Part shown: one piece after another, positions 14,977 through 23,085 of the stretch | Layout: each line of letters opens with the position of its first letter | Numbering within the stretch: the first letter of the stretch is position 1 | Origin: a virus | Length of the DNA stretch: 61,332 nucleotides | IMG/VR virus record: IMGVR_UViG_3300028883_000051 | Span: 1-61,332 of that record | Direction: 5' to 3' (one strand) | Notes under the pieces: model-generated | The model's database searches: none | What the model saw: the letters and a program-made list of their open reading frames with translations, nothing else | Told to the model about the DNA's origin: nothing | Translations under genes and position numbers: made by a program

Positions 14977-15031
14977 ATTACCGGGCTTACATTTAGACGG
15001 TAACACCCCGGTTCGATTCCGGGCATCTCCA
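14959..15031 (+). tRNA. tRNA-like RNA without D-stem or standard anticodon arm (tmRNA tRNA-like-domain mimic?)
   Basis: A 7-bp acceptor stem (14959-14965 with 15024-15030) ends in an unpaired A (15031). A perfect T-arm (CCCGG, TTCGATT, CCGGG; 15007-15023) is canonical. The third acceptor pair is G:U, the alanine identity element, with A73. The 41-base middle has normal length but no D-stem and no standard anticodon stem. Instead 14978-14982 (TTACC) pairs with 14999-15003 (GGTAA), extended by a few inner pairs. The unpaired ACAGGATTTAGA recalls the D-loop region of tmRNA. CCA is not encoded. A decayed tRNA is the main alternative. Confidence 0.55.
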
Positions 15032-15033
15032 CT

Positions 15034-15096
15034 AACTGCAATGCCCTTACCTTACTTTACTTGGACGTGAAAGCGGGGGGTATTGCAGTTTTTTTT
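15034..15096 (+). terminator. Intrinsic terminator
   Basis: A 13-bp stem, AACTGCAATGCCC (15034-15046) with GGGTATTGCAGTT (15078-15090; one G:T pair), is followed by a run of T. It ends the operon that starts at 11207 and begins only 3 bases after the tRNA-like RNA. Confidence 0.88.
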
Positions 15097-15146
15097 ATTT
15101 ATGCTATAATGAAAATTGAATTATATAACACAAAGGAGTGTTTTCT

Positions 15147-16244
15147 ATGAAGGTTTTTGGGTATCATATGGGGCCGAATTATCACGGAAATAGGCTTTTA
15201 GATTTATATGGACGTGGTAAGACTCCGGCTGTAGCCCTTACATTACTTGATAACAGAGAAGGTATTCCTGAGCTTATTCACCAGCATCCTGAAACGATGA
15301 TTATTGCACGCCGCTGGTGGGCGGGAAATAATCCAAATGGGGATGATAACGCTCAGGATTACATGGAAGGTGATGCTTATATGGATGGGCTTGTTACTTT
15401 CTACGGAAAGAACAAGGATGCTTACTACTACGTAGGCAATGAGCCGACACCTGCGACGTTACAGGATAAATTGCGGCTTGTTGAATTTCTGGAAAAAGCC
15501 GTAAAGTATGCCGTCGATTACGGTTACAAAATTGTTATCGGTAATTTCTCTGTCGGTAATCCGTCAACTGCGGATATTACAGGTGTTCTTTCTCCTATCT
15601 TCCGTCTTGTTGAAAAGTATGATAACGTCTATCTCGGTATGCACGATTATGGCGCATATCGTGGTCGCCGTCCCGACGGTAGCCCGGATGTATTCTTTCC
15701 TAATAAAGCGGCAGAAATCGTACAGCATTTTCCCGGCTGCTTCAATAAAATTATCCTTACAGAGGTTGGGCTTGATCGTCTCGTCCAATTTCCAAACAGC
15801 GGTAGTTGGAAAAAGGTACGGCTTACCGATGAAGAATATGCCGATGTACTACACCGGATGTACGTAGATTACTGGCGTTTTGCTGGCGTAATCGGTGCTT
15901 GTGTGTTCTTTTGGGATACTGATGAACACCGTTGGGGCGATTATAATATGTACCGCGCATCGGCGTTCCAGAATCGCGTATTGCAAACGGATCAGCTTCT
16001 TGTACTTCCGCCTACTACCGGGGATGATGATGACGATGACGATGATACACCGCCATCACTTCCACCGGAAATTGAACTTGATGATATAGAGGATGCGCTT
16101 ACCGAACTGGTTAGCATTATCAATGAAATCAAGGCTGCGCTGTCAAGTATCGATGGAGCTTTTTCGCTGGTAATTAATAACACAACGGAAAGTTATAATC
16201 TGGCGACACAGCTACTTGATAAAATTCAAGAACTAAATGATTAA
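15147..16244 (+). CDS. Clan GH-A-like glycoside hydrolase, candidate cell-wall lysin
   Basis: 365 residues from the ATG at 15147 (AAGGAG 8 bases upstream; the frame also opens at a GTG at 15138). Residues ~1-280 look like a TIM barrel: acid/base in 'YYVGNEPTP' (E99), nucleophile in 'ILTEVGLD' (E206) and an aromatic 'FFWDTDEHRWGDY' near strand 8, the pattern of clan GH-A. Next come a linker with eight Asp (residues 293-300), 'PPSLPPEIE' and a ~55-residue coiled coil. No signal peptide. It stands alone between two terminators. No other endolysin is evident in the window, so a lysin role is inferred. Confidence 0.7.
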   Translation: MKVFGYHMGPNYHGNRLLDLYGRGKTPAVALTLLDNREGIPELIHQHPETMIIARRWWAGNNPNGDDNAQDYMEGDAYMDGLVTFYGKNKDAYYYVGNEPTPATLQDKLRLVEFLEKAVKYAVDYGYKIVIGNFSVGNPSTADITGVLSPIFRLVEKYDNVYLGMHDYGAYRGRRPDGSPDVFFPNKAAEIVQHFPGCFNKIILTEVGLDRLVQFPNSGSWKKVRLTDEEYADVLHRMYVDYWRFAGVIGACVFFWDTDEHRWGDYNMYRASAFQNRVLQTDQLLVLPPTTGDDDDDDDDTPPSLPPEIELDDIEDALTELVSIINEIKAALSSIDGAFSLVINNTTESYNLATQLLDKIQELND

Positions 16245-16249
16245 ATAAA

Positions 16250-16276
16250 AATAAGGCTGCGTTTTGCAGCCTTATT
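16250..16276. terminator. Bidirectional terminator
   Basis: AATAAGGCTGC (16250-16260) pairs with GCAGCCTTATT (16266-16276). The minus side is followed by TTTATTT; the plus side has a shorter T-rich tail. It can end both the 15147 gene and the minus operon that comes down from 18365. Confidence 0.8.
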
Positions 16277-16281
16277 CTATT

Positions 16282-16362
16282 GCCGATGTGGTGGAATGGC
16301 AGACACGGTTGACTTAAAATCAACTGCCTTTGGGCGTGTGGGTTCGACTCCCACCTTCGGCA
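16282..16362 (+). tRNA. tRNA-Leu (anticodon UAA)
   Basis: 81 nt class II tRNA: acceptor GCCGATG/CTTCGGC with one T:T mismatch, anticodon stem GTTGA/TCAAC with loop CTTAAAA (anticodon TAA), extra arm around TGCC..GGGC, T-arm GTGGG-TTCGACT-CCCAC and A73. CCA is not encoded. It overlaps the antisense 3' end of the candidate small terminase gene. Confidence 0.92.
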
Positions 16363-16922
16363 CTTTCTATTTCATTAAAATCTCCCTCTATCGGTTCAAG
16401 CCCGGCTTGTACCTTTTCAACATCGATATTCTGAGGGAGCATTTCAAGCTGTTGTAAGACCAATAAAACATCTTCTACCTGATTAGGATTACTGGCAGAA
16501 GGTGTTTTCTTTTTCTCTGTTCCGGCAGGAAGCGCCCGCATACCATCTTCTGTATACTCGATAGGCTGATCAGCCTGCCACAGCACCTTAAGCTCCTTAA
16601 GGGCCTTCATGGCGGTATCTAGTAGACGGCTATCACCTGATTTTGTAGGATTACCGTCGTCGTCTGGTTGTGTACTGCGTTCCCACGCCTTCATAGCCTG
16701 ATTATAAATGGATGTATATTGTCGTGTTTGCATGATTTTAATTTCTGCAACGGCATTACCCATCTGCTTTAAGTAGTATTCCTGTTCCTCTTTTACCTGT
16801 CGGCGTAACTGCCCGATAGGTACATCAAGCTGTGTCGCAAGCTCCTGTATCGTTTTACCAGAAGCAAGCTGATCAAGAATATATAAACGTTCGGGTAATG
16901 TCTCTGGTTTTGTTACTTTCAT
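16320..16922 (-). CDS. Candidate terminase small subunit
   Basis: 200 residues. Residues ~10-45 form a helix-turn-helix ('GKTIQELATQLDVPIGQLRRQVKEE'-type segment); the middle is helical ('NAVAEIKIMQTRQYTSIYNQAMKAWERS') and the tail low-complexity. DNA-binding HTH plus a helical oligomer region, near terL, fits TerS, although the gene is divergent from terL. The last ~14 residues ('SAEGGSRTHTPKGS') are the antisense translation of the tRNA-Leu, so the native C-terminus was probably replaced when the tRNA arrived. Confidence 0.6.
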   Translation of the reverse strand: MKVTKPETLPERLYILDQLASGKTIQELATQLDVPIGQLRRQVKEEQEYYLKQMGNAVAEIKIMQTRQYTSIYNQAMKAWERSTQPDDDGNPTKSGDSRLLDTAMKALKELKVLWQADQPIEYTEDGMRALPAGTEKKKTPSASNPNQVEDVLLVLQQLEMLPQNIDVEKVQAGLEPIEGDFNEIESAEGGSRTHTPKGS

Positions 16923-17518
16923 ACGCCACGCTCAATCCGATCAATGATAAGATTATATATTTCCATTGCAGTTTCCTGCGGTGTACGATTGGCATCGATG
17001 ACGCGCATACCATCATTATCAAGTGCATAACGTAGATAGCGTGCTCGTTTTACCATAATATCATTGGTACTGCGGTCATAATGATTTACGTGCTCTTTAC
17101 TCTGTATACGTTCTGTTACAAGTGAAGCCGGAATATCCAGAATAAAAGTAATATCTGGTCTCATAAACGTATCACTGATAAGTAAATTAAATAACGTAGG
17201 ATTGGTTTTTTGTACTTTACGCTGATAGACGTAAGAGCTTGGTACATACCTATCCATAAGTACGATGATACCGTTTTCAATACAACTTTCTATTGTTTTA
17301 TTTAATTCACATCTTGTTGCTGAAAAAAGTAAAAGCTGTGAAAGTGGTTCAAGATCATCGTATTTAAAAAGGATATTTCGGATTTCTTCACCAAACATAG
17401 TGCTTCCCGGCTCTCGTACACTTTTTACAGCGTACCCGGCTTCTTTAAGATATTGGTCAAGTAAAGTACAGACGGTAGTTTTGCCGCTACCGTCTATACC
17501 TTCAATTACGAAAAACAT
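16919..17518 (-). CDS. tmk: Thymidylate (dTMP) kinase
   Basis: 199 residues from the ATG at 17518 (CAGGAG upstream). P-loop 'FFVIEGIDGSGKTT' at residues 2-15, the dTMP-binding 'REPGSTMFGEEIRNIL', 'ATRCELNKTI' and the DRY-type 'LMDRYVPSSYVYQ' are all present, then 'LDIPASLVTERI' and a LID-like region. It phosphorylates dTMP to dTDP. It lies downstream of dcd, so the cassette supplies thymidine nucleotides together with ThyX. Its stop overlaps the next start by 4 bases. Confidence 0.93.
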   Translation of the reverse strand: MFFVIEGIDGSGKTTVCTLLDQYLKEAGYAVKSVREPGSTMFGEEIRNILFKYDDLEPLSQLLLFSATRCELNKTIESCIENGIIVLMDRYVPSSYVYQRKVQKTNPTLFNLLISDTFMRPDITFILDIPASLVTERIQSKEHVNHYDRSTNDIMVKRARYLRYALDNDGMRVIDANRTPQETAMEIYNLIIDRIERGV

Positions 17519-17529
17519 GTATGCTCCTG

Positions 17530-18087
17530 TTAGACTTTGGGTAGTGTGACTTCTTTCTTTTGCCCCTGATACTTGCCTTTTGTATCGGCGTATGAAGTTG
17601 TACAAACTTCATCTGCCCTGAAAAAAATAAGCTGCGCAATACCCTGCTTGGGGTAAATACGTAAAGGCTGTGGGGCGGTATTGGATAGTTCGATGGTAAG
17701 ATACCCTTCCCATTCCGGTTCAAGCGGCGTTACGTTTACGATAAGCCCACAGCGCGCATACGTGGATTTACCAAGGCATATGCCAAGAATATCACGTGGA
17801 ATTTTAAATTTCTCGTAGCTGTGTGCCAGTACAAAGCTGTTTGGTGGGATGACGATAGGGTTTTCAGCGATAATTTTCTTAAATTCAATTTCCCTGCTGT
17901 CACGTGGATCGATGATGCCGCCGCGTGCCTGCGAAAAGATAAAGAAGGTATCGCCAAGCCGGATGTCATAACCGTAACTACTTGGCCCGTAGGAAATAAC
18001 GCCATTTTTAAACTTAGTTGTTTCATACGGATAAATCATATTTTCTGTTACACAACGGTGTATAATCTGATGATCTGCAAGAGGCAT
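17530..18087 (-). CDS. dcd: dCTP deaminase
   Basis: 185 residues. '[16 protein letters not shown]' near residue 36, '[12 protein letters not shown]', '[19 protein letters not shown]', '[13 protein letters not shown]' and the C-terminal '[13 protein letters not shown]' that closes the active site match the trimeric dUTPase/dCTP-deaminase fold on the deaminase side. It converts dCTP to dUTP (or dUMP if bifunctional), feeding dTMP synthesis. It lies between an unknown 91-residue gene and tmk in one minus operon. Confidence 0.92.
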   Translation of the reverse strand: MPLADHQIIHRCVTENMIYPYETTKFKNGVISYGPSSYGYDIRLGDTFFIFSQARGGIIDPRDSREIEFKKIIAENPIVIPPNSFVLAHSYEKFKIPRDILGICLGKSTYARCGLIVNVTPLEPEWEGYLTIELSNTAPQPLRIYPKQGIAQLIFFRADEVCTTSYADTKGKYQGQKKEVTLPKV

Positions 18088-18089
18088 AA

Positions 18090-18365
18090 TTACACGTTTC
18101 CTTTCAGTGTAAAATCAATAATAATCATACCGATACGGTTTCCTGTTACGTCTTTAATTTCCCAATACTTTTCAAATTCCGGTAATACTTCCTGTTGGTA
18201 GTGCTGCATGTAATGATATTCTTTACCTGTAAAGGTGACACGAATAGTCTTATTTTGCGTCTTAGCTGCTTCAAGTGCCATAATACTTTCGATATAAATG
18301 CGCAGTAGACGGGTATAACGGTCATGCTCTAAGGCTAAATTGTACAAATATGCGGGGTTTTTCAT
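18090..18365 (-). CDS. Hypothetical protein
   Basis: 91 residues, helical N-terminus and a beta C-terminus. First gene of the minus nucleotide cassette, with AGAAAGGA before the ATG and a perfect promoter 37 bp upstream. Not recognised. Confidence 0.75.
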   Translation of the reverse strand: MKNPAYLYNLALEHDRYTRLLRIYIESIMALEAAKTQNKTIRVTFTGKEYHYMQHYQQEVLPEFEKYWEIKDVTGNRIGMIIIDFTLKGNV

Positions 18366-18401
18366 AAAAATCCTTTCTAAGTTATGTAAAATGACATAAA
18401 A

Positions 18402-18430
18402 AGTATAACATATTGCTCATTCTTTGTCAA
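18402..18430 (-). promoter_or_regulatory. Sigma70 promoter of the dcd-tmk cassette
   Basis: Minus strand: TTGACA (18425-18430), 17-bp spacer ending in TATGT, TATACT (18402-18407). Back-to-back with the terL promoter; the two -35 boxes are 6 bp apart. Confidence 0.9.
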
Positions 18431-18436
18431 TTTAAT

Positions 18437-18465
18437 TTGACAAATAAAATCTTATATGTTATAAT
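18437..18465 (+). promoter_or_regulatory. Sigma70 promoter of the terminase-portal-capsid operon
   Basis: TTGACA (18437-18442), 17-bp spacer ending in TATGT, TATAAT (18460-18465), 28 bp before the terL ATG. Confidence 0.92.
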
Positions 18466-18493
18466 ATTAAAAGTTAATTTTTCAGAGGTGTTT

Positions 18494-19795
18494 ATGGATG
18501 ATAAATCAATGCTTCTGGAAAAGCTAACGCCGCGTATGACAAACTACATACCTGTAGTTCCTTCCGTAAAACAAACCGCCTTTTTATTATTAAATCATAT
18601 ACAAGAAGTTTTGTACGGAGGCGCAGCAGGTGGTGGTAAAAGTATTGCGTTACTTATGGCGGCTTTACAATATGTAGATCAACCTATGTACAATGCCATA
18701 ATTTTCAGGCGTACATATGCGGACTTGGCTTTACCGGGTGCGCTAATGGATGTAGCTTTTGAATGGCTTTCTAACACAGATGCAAAATGGCAAGATAAAC
18801 AAAAAACATGGCTATTTCCATCTGGCGCATCCTTATCCTTTGGGTACTTAGATACCGAGAATACAAAGTATCGGTATCAGGGTGCGGATTTTCAGTTTAT
18901 CGGATTTGACGAACTTACGCAGTTTTCGGAAAGCCAGTATCTTTATTTGTTTTCCCGTATGCGCAAGAATGAAAATAATCCTATTCCGTTACGTATGCGG
19001 GCGGCAAGTAATCCCGGCGGACGTGGGCATTATTGGGTACGAAAGCGTTTTATTTTACCTAAAGAGCCGACACCGGATCGTTTGTTTATACCCGCTACTC
19101 TTGAAGATAATCCTTATCTAAATAAAACGGAATATAAAAAAGCTCTTGGCAATCTGGATATGACGACAAAGCAACAGCTTCTAATCGGTGATTGGGATAT
19201 TACTGAGAAGGGGCTTATGTTTGATCGGGATTGGATTAATGTTATTGCTCCAATTGATGTTCCGGATGCTCATGAGTTTGACAAGATAGTTAGAGCGTGG
19301 GACTTGGCTGCGACAGAGCCACGTAGAGGTAATTCCGATCCTGACTATACTGTAGGGGTAAAGGTCGGACGGAAGGGGGAGAAGTATTTTATTCTCGATA
19401 TTGTTCGTTTTAGGGGCACGCCAAAGCAGACAGAGGATCAAATACTTACAACGGCGCGGGTTGACGGGCCTTTGATAGAAATATTTATTGAACAAGACCC
19501 CGGCGCTGCGGGGAAAACCGTAATGGAACATTTTCGTACCCTTCTTGTTGGGTATACCCTTACGGCACAGCGTCTTACAGGGGGCAAAGATACCCGCGCT
19601 ATGCCTGCTTCTTCTGCGGCACAAGCAGGACAGGTATTTGCAACAGAACAATTCTGGTTGTGGGATTTTTTGGCAGAGTTAGAAAAATTTCCATACGGTG
19701 ATCATGATGATCAAGTAGACGCTTTTGCAACAGCGGTAAATGCTCTACATCGTCCGTTTGAAGTAGAAGTGTTTAATAACCCATTTTATAAATAA
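18494..19795 (+). CDS. terL: Terminase large subunit
   Basis: 433 residues from the ATG at 18494 with AGAGGTG upstream. ATPase: Walker A 'YGGAAGGGKS' (41-50), Walker B 'FIGFDE' (D139, E140) and a coupling segment 'RMRAASNPGG'. Nuclease (RNase H fold): D270 in 'RAWDLAATE', acidic region 'FIEQDPGAAG', and 'GDHDDQVDAF' near 402-411. It packages DNA through the portal. All catalytic acids are present. Confidence 0.96.
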   Translation: MDDKSMLLEKLTPRMTNYIPVVPSVKQTAFLLLNHIQEVLYGGAAGGGKSIALLMAALQYVDQPMYNAIIFRRTYADLALPGALMDVAFEWLSNTDAKWQDKQKTWLFPSGASLSFGYLDTENTKYRYQGADFQFIGFDELTQFSESQYLYLFSRMRKNENNPIPLRMRAASNPGGRGHYWVRKRFILPKEPTPDRLFIPATLEDNPYLNKTEYKKALGNLDMTTKQQLLIGDWDITEKGLMFDRDWINVIAPIDVPDAHEFDKIVRAWDLAATEPRRGNSDPDYTVGVKVGRKGEKYFILDIVRFRGTPKQTEDQILTTARVDGPLIEIFIEQDPGAAGKTVMEHFRTLLVGYTLTAQRLTGGKDTRAMPASSAAQAGQVFATEQFWLWDFLAELEKFPYGDHDDQVDAFATAVNALHRPFEVEVFNNPFYK

Positions 19796-19806
19796 GAGGA
19801 AAGTAG

Positions 19807-21246
19807 ATGCCACAGATTGAATTTAATGGAAAATACGATCCCTATGATATGGAGATTTTTCAAAAGGGAGATGACGAACGTGTACAGCGTCATTCTTTGT
19901 TATCTCTGTATTGGGATTATTACTACGGAAATCATCGTAAATTCCTGAAAGCTACACCCGGCTCTTACGATGATAATGTTACGATTAACCTGTGCAGTCA
20001 GGCAGTCGATAGAACGGTAGCGTTCTTACTTCCTGAACCGCCAAAGGTAAAATATACAGCTAAGAAACACCAGAAGAAACTTTCTGATTTATGGGAAAAA
20101 CAACCGTACATAAGGACACTGCTTACTGATGTTGCGATTTCCGGTTTAGTTTCAGGGCACGTATTTTTACGGCTCGATAACAGTAATCCAGATTTAACCC
20201 GGTTTGTTAATCTCGATCCACGTCTTATGACTGTTTTTTGGGATACACGAAATGCACACGAACCGCTTTGGTATCGGATGACTTGGGGAGAGCGTGATCA
20301 AATCAGCTATACGGATAATCTCTTTATTGAAGATTATGTGCCCGGAAAATATGTGGACGGCAGTAGTGGTTGGTTTATCTTTACGTATAAATGGAATCCA
20401 ACATCAAAACAGTTTATTACTGTTATTGGGGAAGAATATTGGGATTATCCGTTTGCACCTATTATAGATTGGAAAGCACAACCAGCGCCCTTCACTTATT
20501 ATGGGCCTTCCTTGTTAAAACACTTACATGTAAACGATATTGTAAATTTCCTGTTTTCAAATACAAACCGTATTTTACGTTTCCATGCCCATCCAAAGAC
20601 GATTATTCTTGGGGCGGGTAAACAGGATTTACAGCAAACTTCTATTGATCAGGTATGGGCAATTCCTGTTGTTGGCGCAGAAGTATTTAACCTTGAAATG
20701 CAGTCAGAATTAAATGCTTCTATACAGATGTTTGAACAGGCAAAAGCATCATTCTTTGCTCAAACACATGTTGTTGATACAACGACTAATAAAGACCGTA
20801 TCGGGCAAATCACTAATTTTGGTTTGCATGTACTATTCTCAGATATGTTGGATAATACTCGTGTTATTCAACAGCTATTTGGAATGGGATTAAAGGAAAG
20901 CATTAAGCGGGCAATGGCAATTATGGGAGAATCAACTGCGGAATTTCCAGAAGTAGTTTGGGTTGATCCGTTACCTGTTAACAGGTCGGAACTGGTAAAT
21001 GCCGTTAAGGTTGAACAGAGTGTCGGTGTTACTTCTAATCAGAGTTTGGCGGAAATGCTTAATCGTGACTTTAATAAAGAACAAGAACGTATTAAGACGG
21101 AACAAAAGAAAATGATGTTAAATCTCGGTGAAGAAGGGATGCACGATGTCGCAGATTTACCAATTGCGCAAAAATCAGGCTCTACGTCGGACAAACAAGA
21201 ATATGATGATAACGACAGACTTCAAAGAGCTATTGAGAGCATTTAA
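19807..21246 (+). CDS. Portal protein (SPP1 gp6-like)
   Basis: 479 residues, beginning ~10 bases after terL with AGAGGAAA upstream. The N-terminal 'DDERVQRHSLLSLYWDYYYGNHRKFL' region and 'DDNVTINLCSQAVDRTVAFLL' are typical of phage portals of the SPP1_gp6/DUF1483-type set, and the C-terminus is a charged tail. Forms the dodecameric DNA channel at one capsid vertex. Confidence 0.9.
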   Translation: MPQIEFNGKYDPYDMEIFQKGDDERVQRHSLLSLYWDYYYGNHRKFLKATPGSYDDNVTINLCSQAVDRTVAFLLPEPPKVKYTAKKHQKKLSDLWEKQPYIRTLLTDVAISGLVSGHVFLRLDNSNPDLTRFVNLDPRLMTVFWDTRNAHEPLWYRMTWGERDQISYTDNLFIEDYVPGKYVDGSSGWFIFTYKWNPTSKQFITVIGEEYWDYPFAPIIDWKAQPAPFTYYGPSLLKHLHVNDIVNFLFSNTNRILRFHAHPKTIILGAGKQDLQQTSIDQVWAIPVVGAEVFNLEMQSELNASIQMFEQAKASFFAQTHVVDTTTNKDRIGQITNFGLHVLFSDMLDNTRVIQQLFGMGLKESIKRAMAIMGESTAEFPEVVWVDPLPVNRSELVNAVKVEQSVGVTSNQSLAEMLNRDFNKEQERIKTEQKKMMLNLGEEGMHDVADLPIAQKSGSTSDKQEYDDNDRLQRAIESI

Positions 21247-21484
21247 TGCTTTTGGATTATCGCGTGGAGAGGTCAACGATCTATACGATGTCTGGAAGTT
21301 GGGAGCGCCAACGCCAGATTCTATTATTCGTGATCCAAAACATTTTAATCCTGAGCATGATAATACAGTAAAACGAGTTATTCCAACGGAGTGGTTACGC
21401 CCCGTTTTAAAAAACCTTGCTGATAAGCGGGGAATTAATTTAACTGAAGAATTAGCAGAAGCTATTCTATACGGAGGACGTTAA
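21146..21484 (+). CDS. Hypothetical protein overlapping the portal gene
   Basis: 112 residues if it starts at the ATG at 21146 (GAAGGGA upstream); an ATG at 21203 would give a 44-base overlap instead of 101. Helical, with 'FKELLRAFNAFGLSRGEVNDLYDVW' and 'PTEWLRPVLKNL' segments. It lies between portal and scaffold. A minor head or maturation role is possible from position only. Confidence 0.65.
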   Translation: MSQIYQLRKNQALRRTNKNMMITTDFKELLRAFNAFGLSRGEVNDLYDVWKLGAPTPDSIIRDPKHFNPEHDNTVKRVIPTEWLRPVLKNLADKRGINLTEELAEAILYGGR

Positions 21485-21488
21485 ATAA

Positions 21489-22193
21489 ATGTCAGAAAAA
21501 ACAGTTGTAGTGGAAGGCGTGAAGCAAGAAGCTACAGATACGGCTAGTGTTGAAAGTACACAGCCAGTAGCAGATACACCTGTTGAACAGGACGTTGCAC
21601 TTGAAACTGCTACAGAAGATGAACCGCAAGATGTAAAATCTTTGCCGGATTGGGCACAGGATTATATCAAAAAGCTCAATAAGGAAAGTGCGGGCAGACG
21701 TGTTGAAAATAAAGCTCTATCGAACCAAGTGCAGCAATTTGAAGATATGTTTAAGCAACTAATGGAAACTGTGCAGGCACAGGGAAGCACTAATCCTGCT
21801 GTGGAACAGCCGGAAATACAAGAAGTTACCCCGGATATTTTGGGGCAGGCGGTCACTACTATGCAGGAAACACTGAGTAAATTAAGCCGTGAAAACATTG
21901 TAATGAGAGTTAGTAATGAGTTGGGCTTACCAGTGGAAATTGTGCAAAATCTAAGTGGGCAAACTTATGATGATTTAGCTGTGCAGGCGCAACAAATTGC
22001 ATCATTAGCTGTTCCTGCGAGTGACAAGTCTGCAAAAAAGGTATCCAATTCACCGCCTAAAGCTCCTACCGCTGAAGCTAGTGTCGGAGTAACAGATGCA
22101 CAACGGGCCAATAAGTATTTTAGTGCAGGGGGAGCTGATTCCTCCGGGTTATTTAGTGGACGTGGCGGGGTTGTTAGGTACGATAACGATTAA
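21489..22193 (+). CDS. Scaffolding protein
   Basis: 234 residues: acidic, disordered N-terminus (rich in E, T, V), a helical coiled-coil middle ('NKALSNQVQQFEDMFKQLMETV') and a low-complexity C-terminus. Position immediately before the major capsid gene and composition fit a capsid scaffold. No protease motif is visible in it or nearby. Confidence 0.85.
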   Translation: MSEKTVVVEGVKQEATDTASVESTQPVADTPVEQDVALETATEDEPQDVKSLPDWAQDYIKKLNKESAGRRVENKALSNQVQQFEDMFKQLMETVQAQGSTNPAVEQPEIQEVTPDILGQAVTTMQETLSKLSRENIVMRVSNELGLPVEIVQNLSGQTYDDLAVQAQQIASLAVPASDKSAKKVSNSPPKAPTAEASVGVTDAQRANKYFSAGGADSSGLFSGRGGVVRYDND

Positions 22194-22216
22194 CTATATT
22201 TTTGGAGGCTTTTATA

Positions 22217-23074
22217 ATGACTACAAATATCAGTAAAGTATCAAGCATGAATAGCTTGTTTAACAATATTTATGAAGATACGGTATTTGTGGCACGTGAA
22301 TCTGCTATTATGCCTGCTCTTGTTACCGGGTATACCGGACAGGGTATGGCTGACCGTACTATGGGTATTTATCCGCAGGCGACGGCGGAAACCGTGTCAG
22401 AAGGGGAAGCGTATGCTAATCCTCTTGAATGGACTAAAACGTCCGAAATGAGCATTACCCCCTTTAAGATTAAGGTGCAGACGATCCTAACGGATGAACG
22501 TGTTGCAACTGATCCTGAAGATGCTCAGCGTGCAGCTGCACGTGAAATGGGTATGGCAATTGCTCAGAAAATTGATGAAGATTTATTGGGGCTGTTTGGT
22601 AGTTTTGACAGCGATCTTGGTACGGCTGGTAGTTCGCTTACGATTAAGCGTGTTGCCGCTGGTATGGCTGTTCTTCGGAATAGCGTCGTTTCTAATCCGC
22701 TGAACGTCGTTGTGCATCCTTACGGATGGTTTGACGTTTGGGTAGCTCTTGGTCAGCCGGAAGCTAGTCAGGCTTTGCTTGGTGATGTGGCTAATCAGGC
22801 GCTTCGTGATTTCTATGTTGGTAACTGGATTAATGCGCGCTGGTTTACTAGCTCGAACATTAGTGTCGATTCGTCTGATGATGCTGTTTCTGCGGTGTTC
22901 CACGGTGAGGCGTTGGCTCTCGATAGCCGTAAGCCGATTACTCTTGAACCTGCTCGTGACGCAGATCGTGACGCTTGGAAACTTAATATGTCCGCTTGGT
23001 ATGGTAAGGCTGTGCGGCGCTCGTCTTATGGTGTTGCGCTTACGCATGATGCTACCACTCCAACGGGTACATAA
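22217..23074 (+). CDS. Major capsid protein (HK97 fold)
   Basis: 285 residues from the ATG at 22217, with TTGGAGG upstream (the frame also opens at a TTG inside that site). The pattern 'NNIYEDTVFVARESAIMPALV', an E-loop-like 'YPQATAETVSEGEAYANP', spine helix 'AREMGMAIAQKIDEDLLGLF' and 'VVHPYGWFDVWVAL' in the P domain is that of short HK97-type capsid proteins without a processed N-arm. Codon use is the most GC- and strong-codon-biased of the window, as expected for an abundant protein. Confidence 0.93.
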   Translation: MTTNISKVSSMNSLFNNIYEDTVFVARESAIMPALVTGYTGQGMADRTMGIYPQATAETVSEGEAYANPLEWTKTSEMSITPFKIKVQTILTDERVATDPEDAQRAAAREMGMAIAQKIDEDLLGLFGSFDSDLGTAGSSLTIKRVAAGMAVLRNSVVSNPLNVVVHPYGWFDVWVALGQPEASQALLGDVANQALRDFYVGNWINARWFTSSNISVDSSDDAVSAVFHGEALALDSRKPITLEPARDADRDAWKLNMSAWYGKAVRRSSYGVALTHDATTPTGT

Positions 23075-23085
23075 GGGGGATTTAA

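Noticed and set aside
14959-15031. Ordinary tRNA-Lys(UUU) or tRNA-Met(CAU) reading of the tRNA-like element
   Set aside because: Either numbering breaks the anticodon stem and lacks U33; only acceptor and T-arm are canonical.
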